Positions 1 through 10,632 of a stretch of DNA of 64,000 bases are shown here, piece after piece (within the stretch, counting starts at the first letter, position 1; each line of letters starts with the position of its first letter). The position numbers and the translations under genes were made by a program. The notes below the pieces were generated by a model, which made no database searches, was not told where the DNA came from, and was given only the letters and a program-made list of their open reading frames with translations. This DNA is from Owenia fusiformis (Eukaryota; Annelida; Polychaeta; Sabellida; Oweniidae). The stretch is taken from NCBI GenBank assembly GCA_903813345.2, contig CAIIXF020000002.1:19420455-19484454 (forward strand), read 5' to 3'.

Positions 1-162
1 TTACGGTTGTGGAACACTCAGTCAAACCCTCTGAAGTACACAACAAGCAAATTAATCTTGCCTGAACTATTGCTCATATTCAGAACCTACTGTATAATTG
101 GTTATAATTTTCAAAATTTTGATTATTCGTCTTATTCACTTTATGCCAAAGCTATATCTTAC

Positions 163-453
163 CATAATCCACAGCTTCCCCTTCAGATGTCTCCTTTAAA
201 AAATCTACTGCAATCTGAGGTAAGATATTGAAATTCTCAAAACTTTGCATTGAGCCTTCAGAAAAGTTAATAGATCCATATGGTAAATTTTGTGACTTCT
301 CCATGGATCCTGAGTTATCCTCAAAGTCAAAGTCATTGGTGTCGTCTTCATCAGGCTGTTCAATATCCTGAGGTTCCGATTTTATCTGTATGGGAATATC
401 TGGGGATTTGTGTTCTGTGGATGTGTTCAGTTCAAACCTGGCATCAGCCTCTG
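163..453 (-). CDS. Exon 2 (coding) of the unrecognised acidic protein
   Basis: Preceded by TACTTTTCAG on the minus strand. Encodes about 97 residues rich in Asp, Glu, Ser and Asn, including IKSEPQD and DEDDTNDFDFED. It ends at a strong donor (GTAAGA). Positions 1-162 would then be intron. Confidence 0.5.
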
Positions 454-2020
454 CTGAAAAGTACAAAACAGTAAAATTATGGTACTGTATGGTATGATAT
501 ACCGTAGTACAGTACAGTTCAGTATTGTACAGTACAGTACAGTGCAGTAAAGTACAGTATCTCTATGGGATTATTTGGGGATTTGTGCTATTATGTACAA
601 ATTGGCTAGGGGGGTGGGTTTTTTTTTGGCCCACCCTGTATATGTTCCATTTCAAACCTGGCAATAAAGTACAGTACAGTGGTCTGGTACAGTACACTAC
701 TGTGGTACAGTACAGCACAGTACAGTACAATGCAGCATAATACAGTTGTACAGTGCAGTACAGCAACTATGAAGTTGATATCGGTATTCATAATTGAGTG
801 TTCACACACATAAAAATTAATAAAATGCACCAGAATTCTGAAATAAAAGATTTTAGATTGCATACTGTAGATTGGGTTAATTTGGCGCTATTTACTTTGG
901 CGATTTTGCCATTTTTGGCATATTGGTGGCTATTTAATTTGGCTGAATCTATTATTGAAGTGATTCCCCTGAGCCAATTTAGATGTGGTGTGTTCTGATT
1001 ATCACTCTTATCCTTTTCATTTGTTTAAAATGACTTAAACACAACTGACAAAATTCCCGGGATCCTCTTTAAATTTTGGCGAAGATGCAAATTGGCATTT
1101 TTCTATTTCACCAAATTTGCCATATTAAAGCGGGCGCCAATTAACCCAATCTACAGTATTCTAATGTTTACATTGTTTGCATTTTCTCTTTAAAAAATAT
1201 GTATTTGCAAATGCTAAGGGGAGTTGTCAAAAATGAATACCATCATTTCTTTAATTGGGGGGGTGGAAGTTCAGGTGTCATTAAACATGTTAAAGAGATA
1301 ACATTGGAAATCCAAAAATGAGATGGTAGGAATAATAACTTCAATTCTCACAAATTGAATTCAAACCAGCCACTTGTAACCATATAAATGTGACAGTCAC
1401 CTACCTTGGTCATCTTGTATTGGATGTTGTATATCTGCATTCGTCTCTAACAACTGTTCCTCATTTACTGGTTCATGAAGTTCATGTTTAATCATGGCAT
1501 CCACTGCATTGCCAAAGTTAGTGAACCTGTTGTCTCCTGTGATTTCATTGTCTAATTCTGGGTCATTCTCTAAATGAGTACCTGATGATGCAGCTTCTTC
1601 ACGTCGGTTATACAGATGATACATTGGGTTAGGTACCATTGTTTTTTCATTTTTAACAGACTGCTCTATCTTAATACTCCCGGGTGTCGTATCCACAATG
1701 TCCGATACTTTTCTACCCAGACATTGATCAACAATAGATTGGACACAACTATCATCTACCATCTGTGAACTGTGATTGTTTCTCTCAATCATGCTGTGTT
1801 TTCTTTTGTTGATCCGCGTGAACTTTGATGACTTCCACTTGCTGTTTTGCATAACAGTCCTGTGCATTTTGACGACAATATCTCCCCGAGAAGCCGTTGA
1901 CAGGCAAACAATTGCATCAATGTCAAGCGATTTTTCAAATGATACATGCTGGGTGCAGATATCAAGAATGGCATCTTGAATCAGTTTTGTGACCTCCATG
2001 TTACTCTTCATTGTTGCACC
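163..2020 (-). CDS. Unrecognised acidic protein, two coding exons (3' end probably off the window)
   Basis: Two exons on the minus strand join in phase. The first (2020-1405) follows an acceptor ATATTTCAG and opens with Met at 2011, read as the start because a promoter-like segment lies just beyond. It ends CAAG/GTAGGT. The second (453-163) follows TTTTCAG and ends TATG/GTAAGA, so at least 299 residues are encoded and more exons probably lie to the left; if that donor is unused, a stop follows at 152-154. I do not recognise the protein. Residues about 5-55 look folded (LIQDAILDICTQHVSFEKSL, then DIVVKMHRT). The rest is low-complexity and acidic, with SIKIEQ and IKSEPQD, which resemble SUMO-acceptor (psi-K-x-E) sites common in transcription regulators. 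A DNA-binding domain could follow on missing exons; that is inference only. Confidence 0.6.
484..765. repeat. Degenerate ACAGT-type microsatellite
   Basis: Many GTACAGTACAGT units run through 484-557 and 668-765 on either side of the exon-like copy. The short reading frames here come from this repeat. Confidence 0.85.
558..664 (-). pseudogene. Decayed duplicate of the 5' end of the acidic-protein exon, split by a short insert
   Basis: On the minus strand, TGCCAGGTTTGAAATGGAAC at the right end and CACAAATCCCCAAATAATCC at the left end match the start of the exon at 453-380 (TGCCAGGTTTGAACTGAACA, CACAAATCCCCAGATATTCC). About 45 bp with a run of T, ending GGCCCACCCTGTATA on the plus strand, interrupts the copy. 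It lies inside the intron, flanked on both sides by ACAGT-type microsatellite. It is unlikely to be translated. Confidence 0.45.
862..1159. mobile_element. MITE-like foldback element, 298 bp
   Basis: The left end ATACTGTAGATTGGGTTAA is mirrored by the right end TTAACCCAATCTACAGTAT. The inversion extends inward through GGCGC and GGCGCC. There is no coding capacity. It lies in the intron of the acidic-protein gene. Superfamily not determined. Confidence 0.7.
1405..2020 (-). CDS. Exon 1 (coding) of the unrecognised acidic protein
   Basis: Carries Met1 at 2011-2009 and the conserved-looking N-terminal block. It ends in phase 1 (CAA G/), which matches the next exon starting CA GAG. It contains SIKIEQS near residue 110. 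Confidence 0.6.
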
Positions 2021-2104
2021 CTGAAATATTATTAATTTATGAGATGAGTTGTGATTAAAAAATTAATTTTTTTCCTTAGAGTAATATAGTTTTTACAGCA
2101 TGAC

Positions 2105-2200
2105 AGCTAAATTCATTTCCTAGACCCGGAGCGCTTATTTCGCGATTGGACCAATCAGATCGTGCAACAAATACGAGATGCATGCGCAGTAGAAGATAAG
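2105..2200 (-). promoter_or_regulatory. Candidate promoter of the acidic-protein gene
   Basis: A locally GC-richer stretch about 100-190 bp before the first coding exon. It contains CCAAT boxes on both strands (GGACCAATCAGATC and GATTGGTCCAATC) and ATGCATGCGCAGTAG, a partial NRF1 site. The position suits a minus-strand TATA-less promoter. A short non-coding first exon is possible. Confidence 0.35.
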
Positions 2201-2340
2201 AAAGGGGAATTTTACACATGCTATCTGTTGCAAGACATGCCTGGTACAAATCAACATCAAGTTTCGCAAGGATCCTGCCATGACCATGGTAGTGTTATCG
2301 TGAAAGCCTTGTACTATCATGACAATGCTATATATTATAC

Positions 2341-2535
2341 TGCAAGGGCTGTCATGACCGTGGTAACGTTAAAGCCTGATATGGCCATGACAGTGGTTGC
2401 AAGACCTGTCATGACCATGGTAATATTAAAGCCTGATATGACTGTGACAATCGTTGCAAGGCCTGTCATGACGGTGGTAATGTTAAAGCCTGATATGACC
2501 GTGACAATGGTTGCAAGGCCTGCCATGACCGTGGA
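2341..2535. repeat. 57-bp minisatellite, about 3.4 copies
   Basis: TGCAAG recurs at 2341, 2398, 2455 and 2512, exactly 57 bp apart. Units contain GTCATGACCGTGG and TTAAAGCCTGATATG. Because 57 is divisible by 3, the repeat keeps a frame open on both strands. A more diverged unit lies at about 2230-2310. Confidence 0.9.
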
Positions 2536-2850
2536 ATGTACAATAAGCACAATATGATTGTGACAACGATTATATTAAATGACAATAGAATGAGAATGCC
2601 ATTATAAAAAATTACACTTTTAACCACCTTAAATATGTACATCTAGACTACTGTACATGTACATGGTACTCACATACATGAAATCTTAGATTCATTTTTA
2701 ACTCATAATTCATTTCCTTAAACTATAATCTTAATCTCATTCAAGAACATTCGATCTGATAACACATACATTACTTTCTATGACGATCAATAAGCAAGGT
2801 TAGTCCATAAAAATACACTAACAATAGCAGGGGTGAAAAATATGGATGGA

Positions 2851-3590
2851 AGTTAACAGGAAATGACAAAACAGGAAGTGAAATTTTTTTTTGCATTTTT
2901 AGACATTTTTGAACCAAGATAACAGAGTTCTTGTTTGACCTCCAGTCAATTTAACTATTTCCACATATCATTTACATGACCAAGATCACAATGTGCATGG
3001 TCAGAATGACCCTAATCATGATGGAATAACCTTTTTAGCCCTTTGAAAGTGTGACTGAAAAAAGGCTAAAAGTAGGAGGTAGCCAAAGGTCACTGAACAG
3101 AATCTTTTGAATTTTTCAGAAAATGTGCCCAATATAATGCTCTACATGTAACTGATACAATCTTTGAAATTTTAGAAAATTGTCTTGAACAAAAATGGCG
3201 GTCATGAAAAGGAAAATACATCACTTTTCAAATCATTTCTTTCATTTTTTTCTTTTTCTATGAATAAAATCAAATTTTCAAAGATTGTTTCATTTAGAGC
3301 AATATATTGGGCACAATTTCTGAAAAATTCAAAAGATTCTGTTCAGTGACCTTTGGCTACCTCCTACTTTTAGCTATTTTTCAGTCACATTTTCATAGGG
3401 CTGAAAAGGTTATTTCATCATTTTTAGGGTCATTCTGACCATGAACATTGTGATCCTGGATCTGTAAATGGTATTTGGAACTAGTTGAATTGACTGGAGG
3501 TCAAAACAGAACTCTGTTATCTTTGTTCAAAAAATGTCTAAAAATGCAAAACAAATTGTCACTTCCTGTTTTGTCATTTCCTGTTAACTT
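2851..3590. mobile_element. Large inverted repeat (foldback element), two arms of about 340 bp
   Basis: The left arm starts AGTTAACAGGAAATGACAAA and the right arm ends TTTGTCATTTCCTGTTAACT. Inside, both arms share AGTAGGAGGTAGCCAAAGGT and its complement and the GACCTCCAGTCAATT block. The centre, about 3200-3250, is a short AT-rich spacer. No ORF of note. Confidence 0.85.
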
Positions 3591-3601
3591 CAATAGCACC
3601 T

Positions 3602-3885
3602 TAACAGGCCTGTCAACTGTCCCGCAATTTGCGTATTTGTCACGCATTTGCTGAAGAATTTGAAGTCACGCCAGTTAATTTTGCGTGACAAAAAATGTCA
3701 CGCAAATACGCATTTTACCTGGTAATTGTCAAGCAAAAATATTTCTGTAGAAAAATTCTAAAAAAGATCGTCTACACAGCAAAAATACGAACGGCGGAAA
3801 AAAATGTACGCATTTCGTTCGGACTTTCCACGCGAATTACGTATATATCACGCATTCCGTTCGTAATTTTTCGTACCGGGTAGTT
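3602..3885. repeat. Dispersed repeat, copy 1 (paired with 5166-5440)
   Basis: Shares long near-identical stretches with the second copy, for example GGCCTGTCAACTGTCCCGCA, TGACAAAAAATGTCACGCAA against TGACAGAAAATGTCACGCAA, and AAGCAAAAATATTTCTGTAG. It sits exactly between the right arm of the foldback element and its third arm copy. Peptides such as YAFYLVIVKQKYFCR are preserved between copies, but both are broken. Family unknown. Confidence 0.75.
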
Positions 3886-3901
3886 ATCAGAAATTTACAC
3901 C

Positions 3902-4325
3902 AAACAGGAAATGAAAAAAACATGTAGATTTTAGATTTTTTGAACTCAGAAAACAGAGTTCTGCTTTAACAGTCAATCAAAACCCTTACATTTAGCTTTT
4001 TCAGCCCTCTGAAATTATGACTGAAAAAAGTTAAAAGTTAGCATTTATGATAGGTCACTCAACAGAATATTTTGAATTTTTTAGAAAATGTGCCAAATAT
4101 ATTGTTCTAGATAGGAGCTTTGAAAATAAGAAAATTTGTCTGAAACAAAAATTGTGGTCATCATCATCATTGGAAAACACGATTGATCAATTTTACTAAT
4201 CATTATATCGCGGGTTAGTACAAGAACGTTTTTTATGAGAAAGTCATAAAAAGGAAAAAAGATAGCTTTCCAAATCAGTTTTTTCATTGTTCTCTATTAT
4301 TATGCACAGAAAAACAAAAGTAAAG
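3902..4325. repeat. Third, diverged copy of the foldback arm
   Basis: Repeats the left arm of the element at 2851 in the same orientation: AACAGGAAATGA, AACAGAGTTCTG, GGTCACTCAACAGAATATTT. After an interruption by a CATCATCATC-rich insert it resumes at about 4240. It suggests the foldback was once larger or inserted more than once. Confidence 0.6.
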
Positions 4326-4833
4326 AAAATTGTTTTCAGACATATTGGTGATATTTTGTAAAACAAAGAAAGGCTTTCCCTCACTGACTGTCATTTGCAT
4401 GATGTTGTCAAATCAAAAAAAATAATTATTTGGAAAAAAAATAGAATTCAAAGGCATTTTATCCACCTATAACTTCCAACCCATTCATTCAAATTTTCCA
4501 GACAATACCTCGTATGCTATGTCTACAAAGTAATATTAACATTTACCGTTAAAACAGCATGTTTAAGAGATTAGCCGCATTTTACGAGAAAATTAGTATT
4601 TTCGGTTTACACAGGTGCATAATTTCTCGTCTCTCTTACAGGAGAGCTTTTAATTCATGAGGCGCCCCAAATTTGATTTACCGTACGCCCCCCCCCCCCC
4701 TTCCGTTATAATTCTCGGGTTACACATGTACTAATAAAGAAGTTTTGGGTCCTCAATCCTTATGAAACTCGCAAACAGGAATATAAGGACGGAACAATGA
4801 ATAATATTTTCTCGAAATAGTCAACAGTGCGCA

Positions 4834-5036
4834 CTGGCAGATCAGAGGCTAACAAGGGCCCCTAGGGGCCCAAACTTTGAAAATTTAAGGCCTATTTTGA
4901 TAATTTGGCCTCAATAAGGCCAAATTATGCCCAAAAGGCCCATTTTGTGAGGCTCTACATAATTTAGGGGGCCCTAAGAAATTTGTTATGGGCCCACAAA
5001 AGCCGCCCCCCGGGCTCCTGGATCCGCCAGTGGTGC
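4834..5036. mobile_element. MITE-like element with GGATCCGCCAGTG ends
   Basis: The left end CACTGGCAGATCAGAGGCTA is an imperfect inverted repeat of the right end GGGCTCCTGGATCCGCCAGTG. The interior is rich in GGGCCC and GGCCTAT-type blocks. The same right end occurs alone at 9288-9308 and, diverged, at 55376-55401 and 55988-56013. Confidence 0.6.
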
Positions 5037-5165
5037 GTAGCCTTAGGCTAATGCCATAGGCCAGGCTGGGCACTCATTTTAATTTATTTCATGCCCCCGC
5101 CCTCCATTGATATTTACAGATAGGCCTACAATATAGACATTTTTCCATGGAATATTCGGCGTATT

Positions 5166-5440
5166 TCAGGCCTGTCAACTGTCCCGCAATTTGCGTATTT
5201 GTCACGCATTTGCTGAAGATTTTGAAGTCACGCCAGTTTTTTTTGCGTGACAGAAAATGTCACGCAAAATACGCATTTTACCTGGTAATTGTCAAGCAAA
5301 AATATTTCTGTAGAAATTTTTTCGAAATATGTTTACGATACGGTAAAAATACGAACGCCGGAAAAAAACGAACGCAATTTGTTCGGATTTGTCACGCGAA
5401 TCCCGTATGTGTCACGCATGTTCATTGGAAATTTTTCGTC
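5166..5440. repeat. Dispersed repeat, copy 2 (paired with 3602-3885)
   Basis: Same family as copy 1, starting AGGCCTGTCAACTGTCCCGC. It is followed directly by the 37-bp C run. It contains many short palindromic TGTCACGCA / TGCGTGACA blocks. Confidence 0.75.
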
Positions 5441-5442
5441 CC

Positions 5443-5443
<1 letters not shown>

Positions 5444-5480
<37 letters not shown>
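5444..5480. repeat. 37-bp poly-C run
   Basis: An uninterrupted cytosine tract. Reading frames across it give poly-Pro or poly-Gly and are not genes. Length is likely variable or subject to sequencing error. Confidence 0.95.
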
Positions 5481-5481
<1 letters not shown>

Positions 5482-5518
5482 TTGACGACAACGCGAGCGT
5501 AGCGAGCGCGAAAAATTT

Positions 5519-5640
5519 GAGGTGTTCAAAGTTTGGCAAAGGTGCTCAAACTTTGGCCAAAGGTGTTTAAAAGTTGGCCAAAGGTGTTCAAAATTTGGAC
5601 AAAAGTGTTCAGATTTGGACTTAGGTGTCCAACATTTTGA
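5519..5640. repeat. 21-bp tandem repeat, about 6 copies
   Basis: Units resemble AAGGTGTTCAAAGTTTGGCCA with progressive divergence. It directly follows the poly-C run and a short AGCGTAGCGAGCGCG palindrome-like block. Confidence 0.8.
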
Positions 5641-5692
5641 AGTCACTCATATTAGGTGGTCCCAAGTTGACAGCCCTGGACTATTTGCCTAT

Positions 5693-5721
5693 CATGGGCA
5701 TTCAATTATTGAATGCCCATG
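5693..5721. repeat. Perfect 13-bp hairpin
   Basis: CATGGGCATTCAA, a TTA loop, then TTGAATGCCCATG. A nearly identical stem occurs 20 kb away at 25815. Confidence 0.8.
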
Positions 5722-6655
5722 GTACTATTGAGAGCAAAGACCAATTAAGGTGTCAATATAAATCACATTTTGATCCTAGAATCGCTCAGAACGCGACAAA
5801 TAAGCCCAACATTTCAATATTTATGAAATAAATCATATACTAGAATAGTATCTTCAATCTTGGTCCGTCCTAAATTCGCTCAGAACGCGCCTGGAATAAG
5901 TCCAAAAATCCTAAATTTTCTGGAGCTACGCCCCTGTCATTATAGGCCTACATGTTTTTCTTTTATTAGGCCAGTTTTGTGTATAGTTTTCTCTATAACA
6001 ACTTACATATGACTTTTTTATTAAATTTTCCTCTGCCTAGTTTCTCATTATCATACAAATCTAGGCCTACGTCAAAATGGCAGATATTTCACTGTTATTG
6101 AAAAAACTTATTGTTTAATTGTTATCCCTATTCTAGCAATCATTTATTTTGCCAGATAAATTAAAAATGACAATCAATAAACAGGATTTATTTTTTGAAC
6201 TGATGGCCAACGATAAAATATTACAATTTTACGTTTGGAATGGAATGCCACCTTTTTAAGTTAGTGGGTAACGTGATATTATATACATGGAGGCTGGTAT
6301 ATTATTATGTCCATGTACAGGGGTTTCTCGCGAATAGGCCCGCGGGCATTTATTTGAGAGAGTGTATGTGTTTTCTTCTTTTTAAAGATCCATGGACGTT
6401 CTTTTCGAGAACCTCCAAATAAGGCCATTGGTCATATTCGAGTAAAGCAAGTATCCATTGAAATTCAATCGCTTAATTAATTTGTACGGTAAGTGATTTT
6501 GTCGTTCAAGTGCTTATTCTATTTTTCTAGAATGACAGTTGACACCATTTGATTGTTGAATTTTAAAATCTAGAATTGTATTTATCTATCCGTCATTTTT
6601 TGAAAATGAACTGAAAATGTCTGCCTATATAGGCCTAGCCAACATATGTTCAAAG

Positions 6656-6945
6656 GATAGGTATCGATATGGTGAACTGAATTCAACAATGTTTTTCTCT
6701 TCACCAATCATTGAATACATTCTGTAAAAAACACGGTCCTTTATGTAATGTTGACCGATTGGCAACAATTTAATGCAAAAATTATTTTTATATATTTTAT
6801 ATAACTGTTTTTGTTAACATTTTTTGTTTTTAGTGCAATTGTTTTTTGTTCTTCTCTACCAATTCTCGATAATGAAATAAGATGTCTTTCCGAACCTTGT
6901 TGGAACAAAATAGCATATACAACATTTTCTAAGACCTCTCTCAAA
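6656..6945. repeat. Dispersed repeat, copy A (paired with 10967-11275)
   Basis: Shares GGTATCGATATGG, ACTGAATTCAACAATGTTTT, AAAAAACACGGTCCTT and AACAAAATAGCATATACAAC with the copy 4.3 kb downstream in the same orientation. AT-rich, non-coding. Confidence 0.8.
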
Positions 6946-7823
6946 ATTATAGTTATACAAAGAAAATTTTGGTTGATTTTACAATAAGTAAGCAAAAACT
7001 GCAAAACTCCCCAAAATGGATAAAAATAATTAAGTTCAACCTTTTATTTCATTAACAAGATACTTTTTTAAAATCAACCAAACTTTCCTTTGTACAATTA
7101 CAATATTGAGAGACCTAAACCGTTGTGTTTATGTCGTTTTGTTTCTGCGTATCCTGCCCCAATCTTATGAAATCCATGCATTTTCAAAAATGTTAAGCGA
7201 AATAAAAATGTGGACGTTTTTTGGCCCACTCGGCACTATACATATTTGAAATATCATATTAAGTTATTTTCAACCTAGAAAGGCCAACAATATTGCTTTA
7301 TTTTTGAAAGTTTATCATATTTAGAAAATATCCGTACTATAAAATGATAATTAAAAAATTGCGCCGACATCACAAAGGACCATATGCATATTCCATTGGG
7401 ATCTCCCCATGAGAAAAAAATAATTCATCTGATTTTTCAAAATGAATATTCTGCTTAAATAATAAATTATTACATTTATATGCAAACTAGTATCTTGTTC
7501 AGCCTGTTGTTGACCTATTTTCAGCACTGTATTGATGTATAGGCCACTTATTAGGGTCATAATTCAATCATGAAGTGTAGAAGCATAGATTCCAAACCAG
7601 GAAGTATTTTGTGTCTGTCAAAATCCATTTGCATCCTGCACATCCCTACATCTTATCCAAATATGTTACTACATAATGAAATATACTTATATTCTTTGGT
7701 TTTACAAAGTTGTATGATTTTTGATAAGTGTAAATTTAAAGTTGTTTTGGAGCATTTTTCTAAAGCCATTTTGTAGGGGAAAAATGATAAAAAATGTACA
7801 ATCTTTTAATTTTAAGTATGACT

Positions 7824-7901
7824 TGAATCGATTGCAAACTTCATATTTGAGATAAAACATTTGTGTCATATTGTGAAATTATTAAGTTTGCAATCGATTC
7901 A
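7824..7901. repeat. Hairpin with 18-bp perfect stem
   Basis: TGAATCGATTGCAAACTT is followed 42 bp later by its exact complement AAGTTTGCAATCGATTCA. Outside the stem, TATGAC and ATCATA pair weakly. Probably a tiny foldback element. Confidence 0.7.
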
Positions 7902-8663
7902 GATCATAGTGTATTTTGGGTATTTCTGTGATAATCAATGGAAACCAATGGCCTTTATTGGGATCTGCTGATATCCTCATGTTAAGTCAATGATGCACAG
8001 CCCCATGTAAGTCAATACAACCTTACTAAACTAAATGGCCCCTATCTCAGCCTATGTGTGCCCGAGCACTTTAATATTTTTCAAAGAGTTATATGACATT
8101 CTATTCTTCATGTTACACCTAGGAATTATTCATTTTGACCATAGGGGTATTTGCCAAATAACGCACCTCTTCCTTTTACACGGGGCTATTAAAAAACAAC
8201 TTCGTAAACGGATTAAATGATAAATATCCAAACATACGTGTATCTTTTCGTTGAAACCATTCAGACAAACAGTATTGATACCATAAATCACGATGTATAT
8301 ATGAATTATAACACGCCATCTTATTCTGCCTGTGAACCATCTCATAAAGACAGACCCTCCATCTGATGCAACTTCGCGCCTATAAAATAACCCTGTATCC
8401 AGGCACGCCTGACACCTTAGTATGATGCCGTGCCTGCATTAACTAAATAAATGCGAATTATATGTAAAAGTATACTCGAGAATGTAAAATGTAAGTAATA
8501 TTTTCTAAAAGAATGTCTATGTTTCACCTTAGAGTTCACTTACAATACAATCCTAATTTGTTCTTAAAAGATGTGAATTCTGTTCACATATGGAAGTTAT
8601 TGCCGATGTAAATGCAGAATCAGAGCTATAGGGGGTGACAAAATTGCACAATTGACATATATG

Positions 8664-8843
8664 GGTTATTTACTGGGAGGGATTGAATATGGGTTTTATT
8701 CCGAGGGACAATATGATATTGACCGAAGGGTAATATGACATTGACCGAGGGAGCGCAGCGACCGAGTGTCAATATCATATAGCCCGGTCAATATCATATT
8801 TCCGAGGAATAAAACCCATATTCAATCCCGACCAGAAATAACC
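8664..8843. mobile_element. Foldback element, 180 bp
   Basis: GGTTATTT...GGGATTGAATATGGGTTTTA on the left is mirrored by TAAAACCCATATTCAATCCC...AATAACC on the right. The centre carries GAGCGCAGCGACCGAG. Non-coding. Confidence 0.8.
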
Positions 8844-8845
8844 TA

Positions 8846-9099
8846 TTTATTCCATAATACACCCCTCTAAAATGCTACATTTGGATAATGCAGATAACTG
8901 GGAAAAAATAACCGGGAAACCGAAAATAGGTTAATATGCTCCAATGCGATTTTTTCCCGGGGACAATACGATTGTTTCATGTAATACGCTCCAATACGAT
9001 TTTTTCCCGGGGAAAATACGATTTTTTCATGTAATACGATTCAATACGATTTTTATTCCTTCATATTTCCCTGGGAAAACAGTAGTATTATGGAATAAA
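8846..9099. mobile_element. Inverted-repeat-bounded segment holding a 50-bp tandem repeat
   Basis: TTTATTCCATAATAC (8846-8860) and GTATTATGGAATAAA (9085-9099) are perfect inverted repeats. Between them TACGATTTTTTCCCGGGG-type units recur at a 50-bp spacing (8939-9050, about 2.4 copies). It abuts the foldback at 8664-8843, so the two may be one composite element. Confidence 0.65.
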
Positions 9100-9159
9100 C
9101 CTTTATATTCTTTACGATACTATATTACCTCCCAAAAGATCTGCAGTATGTTATCAATA

Positions 9160-9308
9160 TTGGACCATTGGGCCTCAATTAGTGGGCCTTTTTGGACATT
9201 ACTGGGCTTTTTCTGGGCCTCAAATTTTCAAGCACGGATAAATGTTCACAGATTTTAAATTTGCCCCCCCCCCCCCTTGCCCCTTGTTAGCTTCTGGATC
9301 CGCCAGTG
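9160..9308. repeat. Solo end of the GGATCCGCCAGTG repeat family
   Basis: The interior GGGCCTCAA blocks and the end CTTGTTAGCTTCTGGATCCG match the element at 4834. No matching left terminus was found. Includes a C run at 9265-9277. Confidence 0.5.
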
Positions 9309-10620
9309 AAGTTATTCAAGATTCAATGTGCTAAAGAAGGAAAACATTATTGTAAAAAATCTTTTATAAGGTTGTACGCTAGATCTGCTACTTTCTAAGA
9401 CACATGGAACTGTTTCTATTTTAGCCCTATACATGTTGAATTAAAAATAAAAGAATTATCCTGAAATTAAGTCAGAACTTTATAATTATTATTATTATGT
9501 GCTCATCTGCATAGGTGGAAATAAAGATACATAAACATAAAACTGGTGGACTTCGTAAAAATAGAAATGACACATTCTGATACTCATAGCATCTCTCTCT
9601 GTTGCATCGCAGATGTTATCTCTCCAGAAGGATAGAGGCGTGGCTTACCACGATGGGTGAGAAGTACTTAAGAATATCGTTGCTGTGTACTAGCTACAAG
9701 AGAATATTGATACTAATAACCCCCCTCCCCCATATTTTTCGAAAAAAATATACACACTGTATAGTTAATTATCAGTATCTCTTGATCTTTTGCAAAATTA
9801 TCTATCCGTGGACGTTTTAGCTCATGTAAACAAGAAGTAGCATCCAGCATGGAATTTGCATATTTCCATATGTTCGTCAATAAAATAGGTAGAGTTACCT
9901 GAATTAATGATCTAAATTGTCTTTTGAAAAATTGTAAAATTATCCAAATATGTATTTGTGTGATATACGGGTGCCTACCAACGTTTTTATTTTGTCATAA
10001 ATTATAGATTTTCAATTCAGGCTAATGTATGTATCTATGGTGGGCTTTTTATTTATTATTTACATAAACATGTACGTGAAGATCATACCTCTCAATTTCA
10101 TTACATTTTCCGGTTTTCCAAGACATGTATAAGAAATGCCTATAAGGACCCGTTTATATAAGGAGTACTAAATGTTTGAAATTTTGAGAAGGGAGCCACT
10201 CGCTACCATATTTGTTGTGCGTTGTAATAGTTCATTTTGATATTGAGATACGTAATGGCCATGGGTTTGCATTATCGCTGTGTTATAAAACCGTACATGT
10301 ATATTCGTTCAAATAACCAAGTCAAGAGCCCCCTAGTGTATAGGAGTCAATATGATTCTGATTATGAATGGACAATCAACTAATCATCATACTTTTTCAC
10401 CATAATTAAGGCAATATTTTTTACAATAATTTTAATGTATCAATTGCAATCAATAACACATACAAAAATATGCTATAAAACGAAAATTACCTTGTTCTGC
10501 TGCTAAACCTATACTGATTGGGGAACCCTCGTATACAACTCTGGGGTTGGGAGGTAAGAAAAGGTAAACAAATGAAAAATGGCCATTTCATGATAATAGG
10601 CAGATTAATACGCATAATGT
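9309..10620. other. No gene seen
   Basis: AT-rich sequence. Short open frames lack recognisable domains and splice context. Confidence 0.5.
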
Positions 10621-10632
10621 GAACATGTAGGA

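Noticed and set aside
2162-2557. 131-codon frame with MTVVARP repeats
   Set aside because: The frame is a by-product of a 57-bp minisatellite and is mirrored by an open frame on the other strand.
5147-5570. Poly-Pro and poly-Gly containing frames on both strands
   Set aside because: Produced by reading through the 37-bp C run inside a repeat.
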